From assembly GCA_017347445.1 (NCBI GenBank), contig AP021856.1, positions 372,001 through 436,000 of the forward strand: 64,000 bases of DNA, written 5' to 3'. Position 1 is the first letter of the stretch, and the number at the start of each line of letters is the position of its first letter. Below the pieces are notes generated by a model. It worked only from the letters and a program-made list of their open reading frames with translations, was not told where the DNA came from and ran no database searches. This document shows, piece after piece, positions 34,231 to 44,388 of the stretch. Position numbers and translations under genes: made by a program. This stretch comes from Candidatus Brocadia pituitae. GTDB lineage: Bacteria; Planctomycetota; Brocadiia; Brocadiales; Brocadiaceae.

Positions 34231-34718
34231 ATCTTCTCTCCTGTTGGATCGAGTGGTATCTGAAGTATTTCCGAGAGTTTTTTTTGGACGTCAATAATGG
34301 TTGCCGCCTGTTTGAGTTCCTTTTTAAGCCGATGGTTTTCTTTTTCCAGTTCAGCAATACGACAAACGGAAGGATCACTCTTTTTCATCTTTGGGCCACG
34401 ATGTTTTGGGGAAAGCGCTTCCAGTGCGCCTTGTTTGCGTTGACGACGCCACGTAGTGAGATTGGACGAGTAGAGTCCTTCACGGCGTAACAGCGCCCCT
34501 GTTTGACCCTGTGTGGCACACGATTCTGCCTCCTGAAGGATGCGGAGTTTGTATTTCGCGGTGAATTTCCTCCGAACAACCTTCTCGGTTACCTCAGGGT
34601 CAGGAAAATGGCCGCTTTGAGTTGCGCCGCCAGGGGAAACTCCAGTCGCCCTACGGGCTCCTTCCGTTTCCCCTGGCGTGTTATTTGTTTTCAGACTTAT
34701 TGCACTACTATTTTTCAT
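34227..34718 (-). CDS. IS3-family OrfA (HTH DNA-binding protein)
   Basis: 163 residues. The helix-turn-helix region RRKFTAKYKLRILQEAESC through LRREGLYSSNLTTWRRQRKQG is followed by a leucine-zipper-like helix (IAELEKENHRLKKELKQAAT). OrfA binds the IS ends. Residues 1-45 are a low-complexity extension. Confidence 0.88.
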   Translation of the reverse strand: MKNSSAISLKTNNTPGETEGARRATGVSPGGATQSGHFPDPEVTEKVVRRKFTAKYKLRILQEAESCATQGQTGALLRREGLYSSNLTTWRRQRKQGALEALSPKHRGPKMKKSDPSVCRIAELEKENHRLKKELKQAATIIDVQKKLSEILQIPLDPTGEKI

Positions 34719-35995
34719 GGTTTTTCTCCTTTACGCCCTACACTAAACTATATGGGGTAAAGTGTCCAACTATTATTGACACAGAGGGTGGCCTTATTTG
34801 AACGAGCGTTCACGCCGGGTTCTTGCCGCGGCAGAAGCAAAACAGCTTGGACGCGGGGGGGGTTCTTTGGTGAGTCGTGCCTGTGGACTGTCGCGCGTGA
34901 CGATTACCAAAGGTATTCGCGAGCTAGCCAATGAGGACGAGTCGCCATCGGTTATCAGGATACGACGCAAAGGGGCGGGAAGGCAGAGTCTTGTCTCTGC
35001 GAAACCAGATTTGCCTGCCATGTTGGAGGAATTGATTGAGCCATCGATCCGAGGGGATCCGGAATCGCCATTGCGCTGGACCTGCAAAAGTACCCGCGTG
35101 CTCGCAAAAGAGCTTACCCGTCAGGGATGCCGGATTAGTCACGAGAAGGTCGCGCAATTACTTCGCTCCACGGGTTATAGCCTTCAAGGGAACCGAAAGA
35201 CAGAGGAGGGGAGTGACCATCCTGATCGTGATAAGCAGTTCCGGTACATCAACAAAAAAGTACGCAAGGCGATGGCCTGCGGGAACCCTGTTGTTTCGGT
35301 CGATACGAAGAAAAAGGAGTTGATTGGTAACTTCGACAACAAGGGCAGGCAATGGAGAAAAGCGAAGAATGCTCTCCGCGTCAACGGACATGACTTTCCG
35401 AAACCATCCATCCCTCGGGCCTATCCGTATGGCATTTATGATCTGGGATTGAATCGTGGATTTGTTAACGTAGGCACGGATCATGATACAGCCGTCTTTG
35501 CGGTTGCGTCCCTTCGGGGGTGGTGGCGACACGAGGGCCGCACGTTATACCCCAAGGTGACCGAACTATTGATTACGGCCGATAGTGGGGGGAGTAATGG
35601 TTATCGATTGCGCCTATGGAAACGAGAACTACAGAAAATGGCGGACGAGATCGACATTCCTATTTCCGTGTGTCACTTTCCCCCGGGAACGAGCAAGTGG
35701 AACAAGGTAGAGCATCGCCTCTTCTCGTTCATTTCGTCCAACTGGCGGGGTGAACCGCTGCGAGATTATGAAACGGTTGTCCGCCTGATTGCTGGAACGA
35801 CAACGGCCAAGGGGCTGGCGGTGGTATGTCGTCTTGATAGACGGAAATACCCAATAGGATGCAAAGTTAATGACGTGGAAATGGCGAAAATTAATCTCGT
35901 TCCAGATAAATTTCATGGCGAATGGAACTATCGAATTCAACCAAGCAAAAATACCTAATTGTAAATTTAATTTATTGACGACTACTAAGGCTTGA

Positions 35996-36655
35996 CTATG
36001 CAGTAATAGGTTTCATTTCACGGCAACGAGGATAATTTTGGCAACCGTAAAATTGCTTTCCTTTATGTTCACCTTGCGACACTGTTCGTAAAACCATCGG
36101 AATACTGCATTTAGGGCAAAGAGGAACTGAATTAACCTGCTTACTTACTTCTGGCTGTGACGAAACTGAAACGCTAACTTTTTCACTCACAAACGGAGCA
36201 ATTTGAGCCGCAATTTCTCTTGAATTGTACTCTCTTTGAGCTGCCAACCGCAACAACGGCAAACCAGCCACTTTACAAACGCTTTCTATAAACTCATCAC
36301 GTTCTTGCCTGTCGTTTCGCTTATGGCTTGAGTCGTCCAACTCAACGCCAAACAATGGCTTCATCGTGACGGAATCACATACAAGAAAATCTAAATGCTT
36401 TTGAGCAATTTTGCTGAAATAAGCCATGTTTTCATTTGGGCGAGCCACAAAGAAAACATCTGCCAACCTTACTTTGGACTGAATAGTCAATTGTGAACCA
36501 ACGAGAGATGAAAGGACTTTGTAAAACGAAAATTCTGCTGGAGAAAGAAAATCATCACGCAAGCGATACGGAAGTTCTTTTGATGTCTTTTGCGAGCGTT
36601 TCAAAAATGGGAAGATAACGCTCAAACAACCTTGTTTTTCGTTTGCGACTGCCAT
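35996..36655 (-). CDS. DUF2726 nuclease-like protein with C4 zinc finger
   Basis: 219 residues. Residues about 35-150 match DUF2726 (restriction-endonuclease-like fold): SPAEFSFYKVLSSLVGSQ, VRLADVFFV, HLDFLVCDSVTMKPLFGVELDD. The C-terminus (about 175-216) is a topoisomerase-type C4 zinc finger: CPKCSIPMVLRT...FYGCQNYPRC. It likely binds or cuts nucleic acid. If ISAzo13 is removed, its stop lies about 50 bases before the attC at 32934-33062, so it was probably the cassette belonging to that site. Confidence 0.78.
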   Translation of the reverse strand: MAVANEKQGCLSVIFPFLKRSQKTSKELPYRLRDDFLSPAEFSFYKVLSSLVGSQLTIQSKVRLADVFFVARPNENMAYFSKIAQKHLDFLVCDSVTMKPLFGVELDDSSHKRNDRQERDEFIESVCKVAGLPLLRLAAQREYNSREIAAQIAPFVSEKVSVSVSSQPEVSKQVNSVPLCPKCSIPMVLRTVSQGEHKGKQFYGCQNYPRCREMKPITA

Positions 36656-36913
36656 GTTTAGATTCTATCTCCCAAAAGATTTACTTTGATTTGCAAGGGT
36701 CGTGCCAACAATGATTAGACTGATCATTATAACCGCCCCCGGCACGATGGGCTGTCAGTCTATTACACCGGTATTTTGGATATAAAAATCTCATTATCTC
36801 ATTTACCTCCTTTATGTTGCGCAGGATTGTTATGAAAAGCAGGGGTCTTAGACTGATCAGCATAAGGCACCGCTTTTGGTTCATCAATTGAAGGCAAAGG
36901 GAAGCAAAGGAGA
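36656..36913. other. Intergenic, no gene seen
   Basis: 258 bases between the DUF2726 start and the 3' end of the RAYT pseudogene. It contains two copies of TTAGACTGATCA-like sequence (near 36717 and 36849) and no recognisable attC or gene. Confidence 0.4.
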
Positions 36914-37500
36914 TCACATCCTGATTAGTGATTTAATTCCTTCTAATCGTTTATGAATTCCCGCATCTTTCGATATCTGTGATTTCATAATCGTTACCCG
37001 CCTACTGATGGAAGAATAACCAAGTCCAAACAAAGTACCTACTTCCTGATTATTATACCAACCCGTGCTCCATAAAAGATAGATTAATAAAGCACGATTT
37101 AACTTGCCTGAATCGCATATCCTGGCCGATTGTAAGAAATCATTCGTATTGCATCGCAATACCTTTGCAGCTTTCTCTCGAATGGTTTTAGGATCGGCAA
37201 CTCTTAAAACGTACCGCTTCTGTGGAATTTCAACGTCCGGTTTTTCGGATAAATATTTGGACCTGATATCGTCAACAAACTTCGGTGAACCTAAAAAAAG
37301 GCCGTACCGAAAATCTTCCCATATTCTATTCTCTTCCCGGGAATATCTTGGACAAGAAAATTTTTGAACCGCCCCTGGAAAAGGTGTCCATTTCGTTGGT
37401 GTTTTATAGTATACCGGCGTGTGTACGTAGTGCCAAACCATTGCATGCCTTGAGAAATATTGGGCTTATTGGTCTTGATGAGCAAGTGATACTACCATAC
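36914..37500 (-). pseudogene. REP-associated Y1 transposase (RAYT), frameshifted and 5'-truncated
   Basis: The minus strand encodes YHLLIKTNKPNISQGMQW and GHLFQGRFK (about 37500-37370) in one frame, the centre of a Y1/IS200-like HUH transposase. Another frame continues with FLGSPKFVDDIRSKYL and a DnaA-like C-terminal helix-turn-helix (NQEVGTLFGLGYSSISRR) to 36914. The first half of the protein, including the HUH motif, is missing and stops interrupt the upstream frame. The gene is dead. Confidence 0.75.
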
Positions 37501-37789
37501 TACTCAATGCCCAATGACCCGTTTACTATGGACATAAAAAACACAATATTTACTATTATTAAATATTTTATGTTAAATAATTTTCATTCATTTGCCGATA
37601 CATATGTATCAGGAGTGGCATTAGGGAAGAATGGATATATTTTATGTATGCTTTCTGGATATCTCCTCTGCCCTTGGAAGCTGGATTCTACCTCCCTATC
37701 CTCCAAGAAATTTTAATTTCCCTTCATGCAGATACACCGGCATGAATGTTTTATTAAAATGTCCCATAACAAGAGAAGATACCACGTTA

Positions 37790-39916
37790 ATGAAGATTAC
37801 CCTTAACGCAAAGATTATTACCCTATTTGTAATTGCTGGCTTACTGCCTTTTATCATTACGAGCGTGTTGAGTTATCGCATAGCCAGTAAATCTCTTTAT
37901 GAGCAGTCTTTCAACCATTTGACCTCTGTGAGGGACATAAAAAAGAGACAGATAGAGGAATATTTTGAGAGAATACGGCTGGATGTATCCGCATTATCCG
38001 AAGATCCAACGATCTCCAGCGCCATGACGGAACTAAAACGGGCATTCAAGGAGATAGGAGCAGAGAAAGCCCATGAGCTTTACGTCAAAAAAAATCCTTT
38101 TCGTAACGAGAAAAAAATCGATTATCTCCACGCGACCGATGGAAGCGAGTATAGCAGTTTACACGCTACGTATCATCCGTATTTCAAAAATTTATTGGAA
38201 AAATGCGGTTATTATGACATTTTTTTAATCGATTCGGAGACCGGGGATATCATATATACCGCCTTTAAAGAACCAGATTTTGGTTCTAACCTTGTACGTG
38301 GTCCATATACGGATACGAATATTTCCAGACTCTATCATGAAGTAAATAGCGCCGATGGACATGATCTTGTAAAGATGATTGACTTTGAGCCATACGAACC
38401 TTCCAACCTCGAACCTGCCTCGTTCATTGCTGCGCCTATCTATTCCGGTTTTAACAAAATAGGTGTTTTGGCGCTTCAAATACCCATCGATCAAATCAAC
38501 GATATTATGACGGAAAGGGCTGGCTTAGGAGAAACAGGTGAAACTTATCTTGTGGGAAGCGACAGGTTTATGAGGTCTGACTCCAGATTTTCTGACAAAA
38601 GAACAATATTAATAAACAAGATAGATACAGAGGCAACAAAGGATGCATTAACAGGGAAGAGTGATTGTAAGATAATAAAAGATTACCGGGGTTCGGAAGT
38701 ATTAAGCGCATATGCGTCTCTTGATATAAAAGATACGAAATGGGCGATTGTTGCAGAAATCGATAGGGAAGAAGCTTTTAAAGCGGCAGCCTTATTAAAA
38801 AATTGGAATTTTATTATCGGCATAGCGGCATTGCTTTTTGTAACAGGGCTTGGGTGGATCGTGCTGAAGATTACGGGAAAGATTTCCGGGCTCTTTAAGA
38901 TGTTGCTCTCCGACCTTACGGAGGGATCTTCTCAGGTTGCCGCGGCAGCGGAACAGATTTCGGAATCCAGCCAGAATCTGGCTGAAGGATCATCGAAGCA
39001 AGCGGCTTCAATTGAGGAGACATCTTCAGCAATAGAAGAGATATCCTCGATGACCGAACGAAATGCCGATAATGCCAAGGAAGCCGCCGGCCTGGCCAAT
39101 TTGTGTAATGCTTCCGCAGAACAGGGAGACTGTGCCATGGGAATGCTTAACTCGGCGATACACGAGATCAGTGGCAGCAGTAAGAAAATATCAAATATTA
39201 TCAAGGTTATCGATGAGATTGCATTTCAGACCAATCTGTTGGCCTTGAATGCCGCTGTAGAAGCAGCAAGGGCAGGAGAACATGGGAAAGGATTTGCTGT
39301 CGTTGCAGAAGAGGTAAGAAACCTGGCACAACGTAGTGCCAATGCTGCAAAGGAGACTGCCCAACTTATCGAAGATAGCGTAGGGAAGGTCGATGCCGGT
39401 GTGGAATTAACAAACAAGGTAGGGGCATCCCTCAAAGAAATTGTGAAAAATGTCAAGAAGGCAACTGATTTGGTAAACGAGATTGCCAATGCATCACAGG
39501 AACAGTCTGAAGGTGTTAGCCAGGTAGGTAAAGCAATAACCCAGATGGATCAGGTCATACAGCAAAATGCTGCAAATGCCGAAGAGACGGCATCGGCAAG
39601 CGAGGAGTTGTCTGCGCAGGCAAACAGTTTGCTCTCTTTGGTAGATAAAATTGCTCAAGAATCTGGAAACAGGAAGGCGGAGACGCATAAAGATAAACCA
39701 CAGGTGGAAAATAAACCTGACCAAGCAACAGAACCGGTACAGATATCTGTAAGAAGGAACAAAAAGGTATTAACCAACAAACAGAACACCGATCTTATCA
39801 CGCATGATAAAAGCAACGGAAATGGGAAAAGGCGAGGTTTTGGCAATAGACATTCGACAGGTTTGAGTGCAGATGCAATTATTCCAATGGATGAAGAGGC
39901 TTTTAAGGATTTCTAA
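37790..39916 (+). CDS. Methyl-accepting chemotaxis protein
   Basis: About 708 residues from ATG 37790, chosen so that the first transmembrane helix (about 8-30) is N-terminal; an upstream ATG at 37631 would add an unlikely leader. A periplasmic sensor of Cache type (about 35-340) is followed by a second helix (near 343-365), then the signalling hairpin with [40 protein letters not shown] and the [29 protein letters not shown] methylation-type helices. The C-terminus ends DEEAFKDF. No chemotaxis kinase gene is adjacent. Confidence 0.92.
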   Translation: MKITLNAKIITLFVIAGLLPFIITSVLSYRIASKSLYEQSFNHLTSVRDIKKRQIEEYFERIRLDVSALSEDPTISSAMTELKRAFKEIGAEKAHELYVKKNPFRNEKKIDYLHATDGSEYSSLHATYHPYFKNLLEKCGYYDIFLIDSETGDIIYTAFKEPDFGSNLVRGPYTDTNISRLYHEVNSADGHDLVKMIDFEPYEPSNLEPASFIAAPIYSGFNKIGVLALQIPIDQINDIMTERAGLGETGETYLVGSDRFMRSDSRFSDKRTILINKIDTEATKDALTGKSDCKIIKDYRGSEVLSAYASLDIKDTKWAIVAEIDREEAFKAAALLKNWNFIIGIAALLFVTGLGWIVLKITGKISGLFKMLLSDLTEGSSQVAAAAEQISESSQNLAEGSSKQAASIEETSSAIEEISSMTERNADNAKEAAGLANLCNASAEQGDCAMGMLNSAIHEISGSSKKISNIIKVIDEIAFQTNLLALNAAVEAARAGEHGKGFAVVAEEVRNLAQRSANAAKETAQLIEDSVGKVDAGVELTNKVGASLKEIVKNVKKATDLVNEIANASQEQSEGVSQVGKAITQMDQVIQQNAANAEETASASEELSAQANSLLSLVDKIAQESGNRKAETHKDKPQVENKPDQATEPVQISVRRNKKVLTNKQNTDLITHDKSNGNGKRRGFGNRHSTGLSADAIIPMDEEAFKDF

Positions 39917-39928
39917 CGGATACTTCAG

Positions 39929-39997
39929 AAATGTGTTGATTGCCTCTTGGGGATTTAGAATCTCCCGTCTAATATCTCAAAGGCTATCAACACATTT
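39929..39997. terminator. Long hairpin between convergent genes
   Basis: AAATGTGTTGAT-T-GCCT (39929-39945) pairs with AGGC-T-ATCAACACATTT (39981-39997), a 16-bp stem with one mismatch and a large loop. It lies between the MCP and the oppositely oriented VWA gene and could end both transcripts. Confidence 0.5.
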
Positions 39998-40014
39998 TAT
40001 CTTTACAAAATACG

Positions 40015-41025
40015 TCATAATATAAAATACAATGCAAGCAATGCGAGTGCACCGCCCAGAAAATACTGGTAAACATCTTTTATAAGAGTTTTCTTTTTGA
40101 TTCCGACGATATTTTTGTTTTTTTCAAGCACCTGTTCAAAGATATGCCTAAGCTCGTTACCCGTGGCATCGTGCTGATAGTCCCCGCCTACCATCTCAGT
40201 AATCTCCCGTAAGAATGCCGGGTTAGGCTTGGTATAAATCGTTTCCCCCTCTTCGGTGACTTCGTACCCTGTCACATTTCCTTCGGGGTCTCGTTTCGGT
40301 ATGGGTGATGCCTTCTGGGGGTCGCCAATTCCGACGACATAAATAGCGATCTCTCTCTTCTCCAGCAGCAATTTAACGGCCTCGGCCACCTGGCTGCGGG
40401 TAATGATTTGTTCTTCGCCATCGGTAAGAAGGATTATTACCTTCTTTGCGTTTTCCGTGCTAAAGCTATTCATCGCCAGGATGAATGCATTGCCAATGTT
40501 CGTTCCGTAAGGTACAAACCTCACGTAATTTTCATTGATCATATTCAGGATACGGAGAAAGACTCTTTCATAATCATTGGTCGGGTAAGGGAGGAGTGAA
40601 AATGCGCGGGCAGCAAATACTATCAAACCGACACGGTCTCCCTCCAATCGACGCACAAGATGAGATATCTCCATCTTTGCCCGTTGCAACCGGTTGGGAC
40701 TTACATCTTCGGCGAGCATACTAATGGAGACGTCCAGCACAAAGACGACCTCCAACCCTTCTTTTTCATACTGTTCCTTGGTGGTTTGCCACTTCGGTTG
40801 CAGGACAACCAGCCCCAGGGCACAACATGCGGCGCTCATACAGGCACCCCGGAAGAGGTTTCTGTATATCGAGGGAATTTTGCTGAACCGGGAAATGAGA
40901 CTTCGCTGTCCAAAGGCCCTGAGCCATACAGATTTTCTCCAGCAGAGGAATAGATAGAGGAGAAAAATCAGACCAGCAAGGGCATAAACAACAATTCTAT
41001 AGGTTTCGTGGTTGAAAAATAGCAT
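40015..41025 (-). CDS. VWA-domain membrane protein, BatB-like
   Basis: 336 residues with N-terminal membrane helices (about 7-25 and 57-75), a VWA domain with MIDAS VFVLDVSISMLAEDVSPN, DRVGLIVFAARAF and VIILLTDGEEQI, and a C-terminal helix (about 317-335). It is the second VWA protein of this window. It belongs with the TPR protein and lipoprotein upstream on the same strand, completing a Bat-type set whose other half is at 17-22 kb. Confidence 0.87.
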   Translation of the reverse strand: MLFFNHETYRIVVYALAGLIFLLYLFLCWRKSVWLRAFGQRSLISRFSKIPSIYRNLFRGACMSAACCALGLVVLQPKWQTTKEQYEKEGLEVVFVLDVSISMLAEDVSPNRLQRAKMEISHLVRRLEGDRVGLIVFAARAFSLLPYPTNDYERVFLRILNMINENYVRFVPYGTNIGNAFILAMNSFSTENAKKVIILLTDGEEQIITRSQVAEAVKLLLEKREIAIYVVGIGDPQKASPIPKRDPEGNVTGYEVTEEGETIYTKPNPAFLREITEMVGGDYQHDATGNELRHIFEQVLEKNKNIVGIKKKTLIKDVYQYFLGGALALLALYFIL

Positions 41026-41099
41026 AGCAAAGATGTCTGAAATCTGGCATCAGGAATAAGAAGCCAAAGATGAGGAAGTTGCCTCCCCGACACCAGACG

Positions 41100-41190
41100 A
41101 CTTTCTTCCAGTGTTCCCCCCTCCCGTAAACGGGGGGATTATGGGGAGTAATTGAAATTCCTAAACACAAATTAGGCCTTCGGCGACTTA
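41100..41190. repeat. Composite repeat: CCCGTAAACGGGGG block plus family A copy 2
   Basis: CCTCCCGTAAACGGGGGGAT lies near 41125. The family A repeat (AAGTCGCCGAAGGCCTAATT on the reverse strand) is at 41169-41189. The same pair of blocks occurs at 50920-50963 and 54537-54572. Confidence 0.55.
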
Positions 41191-41309
41191 TTTAAAAAGA
41201 ACATCGTACCGCAGAACAAGGAATTTGATATTCGGCGTACTGCTTTTCCATGGAGAACAAAAAGGCTTTTTTCTCTGCAATAACTTTAAAATTCCTTAAC
41301 ATCAAGATA

Positions 41310-41894
41310 CTACCACCGGATCTTTTGTTCTCCGCTATACTTGTATTTTGTACCCCAGGGGAGGAGTTTTAATGCCTCAATCCTGTCTTCCCGCTCCTGC
41401 CGCTCAGGGGTGAACATCGTATTAAATTGTTGCTCGCCCAGCCTCATTCGTTCTAAATTTTTTTTTGCCTGAAAATCATTTGGGTCGATCTTCAATACCT
41501 CGGTATATTGCATGGCAGCCGTGGAAAAATCCATATCGGTTGCAATGATGTTTGCGGTATTGTAAATTGCCCGCGCCTTTAATACCGGATCATTCGTCTC
41601 CATTGCCTTTCGAAACTCGGCGCTTGCCTTTTTCCTGTTTTCCATGAGGGCATACACTACTCCTTTGTTATAAGAAATCAACGAATCGTCTTTTTCTAAT
41701 CCTGATATCATGCGAATAATGGGTGATTCCTGCAATTTCTGGACAGAGGCCAAGGCATCCTTATATCTCCCCATTTTGATCTTTTCATTAAGAAGGGATA
41801 CGGTCGTATGTTTTTTATAATATCCATAGCTGTAAATTACCAGAAAACCTGCAAGGATCAAAAGGAACATCGTTATCATTTTTTTTCCCAACAT
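41310..41894 (-). CDS. TPR-repeat membrane-anchored protein, BatC-like
   Basis: 194 residues: an N-terminal membrane helix (about 6-25), then TPR-like helices (LISYNKGVVYALMENRKKAS, KARAIYNTANIIATD, AAMQYTEVLKIDPNDFQAKKNLE). BatC proteins combine an anchor with TPRs and lie beside VWA genes, as here. The 284-base gap to the VWA gene is filled by a dispersed repeat. Confidence 0.75.
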   Translation of the reverse strand: MLGKKMITMFLLILAGFLVIYSYGYYKKHTTVSLLNEKIKMGRYKDALASVQKLQESPIIRMISGLEKDDSLISYNKGVVYALMENRKKASAEFRKAMETNDPVLKARAIYNTANIIATDMDFSTAAMQYTEVLKIDPNDFQAKKNLERMRLGEQQFNTMFTPERQEREDRIEALKLLPWGTKYKYSGEQKIRW

Positions 41895-41921
41895 GATACT
41901 CTCCTTGAAAAAAGGCCCGAT

Positions 41922-42296
41922 TTATGGTGGTGATACTGACGGCTCTGCCCCTGTTGCCTGTGTCGTTTCTTCCGGCTTCTGCGCACCCTGCTGCAGCTCT
42001 GCCTTGCGTTCCGCTTCTGCCTTTGCCTTGGCTTCCGCCGCATGCTTTTTTTGTAAACGCTGTTTCTCTACTTCTCTTAAGTCATATTCAAGCTCTCTAT
42101 TCAACTTATCAGGGTCTGTTTTCGCATCGTCCATATTAATTTCCCTTGAGCTTTGAAATTCGATATTTACCCGGTCAGATCCACAGCCAAAAAGAAAAAG
42201 GAGAGAACTACTACTTAAGAAGAGTGACAGCATATACTGATGGATGGACTCAGAGTCCTTCCGTTCATTACCCCGGCAACTTTCTTTGATTTTCAT
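41922..42296 (-). CDS. Small lipoprotein with charged coiled-coil region
   Basis: About 124 residues from ATG 42296, which has AGGA 6 bases upstream; a longer frame to 42458 lacks support. A hydrophobic segment ends in a lipobox LFGCG. A charged helical stretch (ELEYDLREVEKQRLQKKHAA and Ala/Lys/Glu repeats) and a Pro/Thr-rich tail follow. Function unknown; the position upstream of the TPR gene suggests a role in the same Bat-type complex. Confidence 0.6.
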   Translation of the reverse strand: MKIKESCRGNERKDSESIHQYMLSLFLSSSSLLFLFGCGSDRVNIEFQSSREINMDDAKTDPDKLNRELEYDLREVEKQRLQKKHAAEAKAKAEAERKAELQQGAQKPEETTQATGAEPSVSPP

Positions 42297-42438
42297 GAGA
42301 CTTCCTAAGAATAAGAACGAAAAAGGTAATTTAAAATAATTGCTAGCAAAATGTAAAAAGTCACGGGCACACCCATGAATCCTTTTGTCTTGGTGTGTAG
42401 GAATTTCAAGCCTTTTTTTTGCTAATTTATGAATAAAC

Positions 42439-42506
42439 ACACCCCTTGCCCCTCTCAAGAGGGGAATTTGAGAAGTCCCCTCTTGGGAGGGGATTTAGGG
42501 GTGGGT
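42439..42506. repeat. Tandem CCCCTCTTGGGAGGGG-type palindromes
   Basis: CCCCTCTCAAGAGGGG and CCCCTCTTGGGAGGGG follow each other within 45 bases, the second continuing ATTTAGGGGTGGG. This is a well-known style of intergenic repeat. It may also terminate mtnA transcription on the minus strand. Confidence 0.5.
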
Positions 42507-42544
42507 AAAAAATTCTTTGAGTTTTTTGTCTTTTCAAACCCAAC

Positions 42545-43600
42545 CTAATTCAATGTTCCCAGAAGACGCTGAATGTTTTCACGGGAGGGGCTATGAATTA
42601 CCCCCTTTTCGGTAATAATGGCGGTAATATTGCACGCCGGGGTAACGTCAAAGGCAGGATTAAAGACCTTTACTCCTTCAGGTGCAGTCTTCTTGCCAAA
42701 GCCATTGGTTATCTCTTCCGGAGAACGTTCTTCTATGGGAATTTCATTGCCTGACCTTATGCTTAAATCAAAGGTTGAAACCGGCGCCGCAACATAAAAG
42801 GGAATTCCATGCTCCTTTGCCAGAATGGAAACACTGTACGTGCCAATTTTATTTGCGGTATCACCATTTGCGGCGATCCGGTCGGCGCCCACAATCACAC
42901 TCTGCACCTTTCCCAGCTTCATGACATGTCCCGCCATGTTGTCACAAATTAAGGTAACATCAATTCCTGCGTGAACCAGTTCCCATGCCGTTAACCTTGC
43001 GCCTTGCAACAAGGGGCGTGTTTCATCGGCATATACCGTAATACGCTTGCCTTGCTCCTTCGCCTTAAAAAGGACAGCCAGCGCAGTTCCATAATCCGCC
43101 GTGGCTAACCCTCCCGCATTACAGTGGGTTAAAACACCGCTGCCATCTTTGATGAGACTGACTCCATTTTCCCCGATTTTCCTGCAAATAAGCTTGTCTT
43201 CATTTTGTATCTTTAGCGCTTCCTGGAGGAGAGCCTCTTTTATTTCCGGGACCGATTTGTCCGCATCTTCCTGTGCAATACGCTCCATACGGGCAAGTCC
43301 CCAAAAGAGGTTAACAGCCGTGGGGCGAGACGCACCCAAATAGGATGTCACCTGTTTGAGTTCTTTCAAGAATGCATCTGTGCTCTTTGCCTGAATATCT
43401 TTAACGCCCAGGACTACTCCCATGGCGCCCGCAATCCCAATTGCCGGTGCACCTCGAACCATCAGTGTTTTGATGGCGTGCCAGATGCTTTTTATATCTT
43501 CACAATAAACAAACTTTAATTCGGTGGGTAATAACGTTTGGTCGATCAGCCGGATACGACCATTCATATCTCCTTCCCATTCTATGGTTGGTAATGGCAT
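42545..43600 (-). CDS. mtnA: S-methyl-5-thioribose-1-phosphate isomerase
   Basis: 351 residues. N-terminal IRLIDQTLLPTELKFVYC and MVRGAPAIGIAGAMGVVLG, central SRPTAVNLFWGLARM, the active-site segment VLTHCNAGGLATADYGTALA, and IVGADRIAANGDTANKIGTY with the catalytic Asp. This matches eIF2B-like MtnA of the methionine salvage pathway. Neighbouring genes are purE and hpnG. Confidence 0.93.
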   Translation of the reverse strand: MPLPTIEWEGDMNGRIRLIDQTLLPTELKFVYCEDIKSIWHAIKTLMVRGAPAIGIAGAMGVVLGVKDIQAKSTDAFLKELKQVTSYLGASRPTAVNLFWGLARMERIAQEDADKSVPEIKEALLQEALKIQNEDKLICRKIGENGVSLIKDGSGVLTHCNAGGLATADYGTALAVLFKAKEQGKRITVYADETRPLLQGARLTAWELVHAGIDVTLICDNMAGHVMKLGKVQSVIVGADRIAANGDTANKIGTYSVSILAKEHGIPFYVAAPVSTFDLSIRSGNEIPIEERSPEEITNGFGKKTAPEGVKVFNPAFDVTPACNITAIITEKGVIHSPSRENIQRLLGTLN

Positions 43601-43711
43601 TTCGCCTCCCCTGCGTAATTATGAATCCTGATTTTATCGTTACGTTGAGCAAATTAAGAACTTGGTAACAATTCACTCTTTTGAAAATTTCCGTTAATGA
43701 TGTTTGCCGCA

Positions 43712-43795
43712 TAGTATAGGGGCGAAGCATTTGCTATCATTGACATACACGCATGCATACCCAAACTGGCAAATGCCTTGCCCCTACTGTTTCGA
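43712..43795. repeat. Dispersed repeat, family C, copy 1 (GGGGCGAAGCATTTGC type)
   Basis: TAGGGGCGAAGCATTTGCTA starts an about 80-base block closing with AAATGCCTTGCCCCTAC, so the ends are inverted repeats. A diverged copy lies at 55219-55300, and flanking TTTTGAAAATTTC is shared as well. Confidence 0.6.
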
Positions 43796-43865
43796 AAAAT
43801 AAATTGTTACAGAATTTGTTTTTCGATACGAAAGCCGGCCATTTCCTTTATAAAAGCAATCACTC

Positions 43866-44369
43866 TCATAATCCAAATTCCGTCCTTACGGCATTGTCTT
43901 TTTTTGTAACCTCGTCTGCCAGCTTTCTTTTATAGGCGGAAACTTTCTGTCTCAGCTTTGGATCTGTTACGCTTAATATTTGTATTGCTAATAGTGCGGC
44001 ATTGATGGCCCCCGATTTCCCGATTCCCATGGTTGGCACCGGAATGCCCGATGGCATTTGCACCATAGAGAGAAGTGAGTCCAATCCACCCAGTCCTGGG
44101 GTTAGCATGGGCACGCCAATAACAGGAAGGGGGGTTAGACTTGCAATAACGCCGGCCAGATGCGCAGCCCCTCCTGCACCGGCAATAATCACATCGTATT
44201 TCTTTTCCGCTTCTATTGCATATGAATGAGCCCTTTCCGGCGACCGGTGGGCGGATATGACATTCAGATCAAAGTTTACCCCGAATTCCCTGAGTACGCT
44301 TATGCCCTCTTTCATCGTGACGAGATCAGAATCACTGCCCATCACAATTCCAATTGTTTTGTCTGTCAT
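43866..44369 (-). CDS. purE: 5-(carboxyamino)imidazole ribonucleotide mutase
   Basis: 167 residues, class I PurE: GIVMGSDSDLVTMKEG, VISAHRSPERAHSYA, IIAGAGGAAHLAGVIASLTPLPVIGVP and GLDSLLSMVQMPSGIPVPT are diagnostic. It isomerises N5-CAIR to CAIR in purine synthesis. No purK is adjacent in the window. Confidence 0.95.
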   Translation of the reverse strand: MTDKTIGIVMGSDSDLVTMKEGISVLREFGVNFDLNVISAHRSPERAHSYAIEAEKKYDVIIAGAGGAAHLAGVIASLTPLPVIGVPMLTPGLGGLDSLLSMVQMPSGIPVPTMGIGKSGAINAALLAIQILSVTDPKLRQKVSAYKRKLADEVTKKDNAVRTEFGL

Positions 44370-44388
44370 TCGTCACCTTTTAAAGATA

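Larger units (their letters stand above)
33178..34788 (-). mobile_element. IS3-family insertion sequence with TGG target duplication
   Basis: The element interrupts the ISAzo13 transposase. TGG at 33175-33177 and again at 34789-34791 are the same codon (Trp15), defining the ends. Inverted ends share TGTCAAT and GACACTTT (from 33185 inwards and from 34781 inwards). It carries orfA and orfB on the minus strand. Confidence 0.82.
33133..35958 (+). pseudogene. ISAzo13-family transposase, split by IS3-family insertion
   Basis: The 5' part (33133-33177) encodes MTTEAGLKEKLLYVW. The frame resumes at 34789 as WPYLNERSRRV and runs to 35958 (about 390 residues), with VVSVDTKKKELIGNF, GTDHDTAVFAVASLRGWW, ITADSGGSNGYRLRLWK and SKWNKVEHRLFSFI typical of the DDE transposase family first noted in Rhodopirellula. 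Removing the inserted IS and one TGG copy restores an uninterrupted frame. A downstream TTG could allow only a truncated product. Confidence 0.85.
33084..35979 (+). mobile_element. ISAzo13-family element, interrupted by an IS3-family element
   Basis: Terminal repeats GTCAATATATTAACTTTACA (from 33084) and, as reverse complement, GTCAATAAATTAAATTTACA (ending 35979) match at 19 of 21 positions over the 21-bp repeats. Its transposase is split at codon 15 by the IS at 33178-34788. No target duplication of the outer element was evident. Confidence 0.8.
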
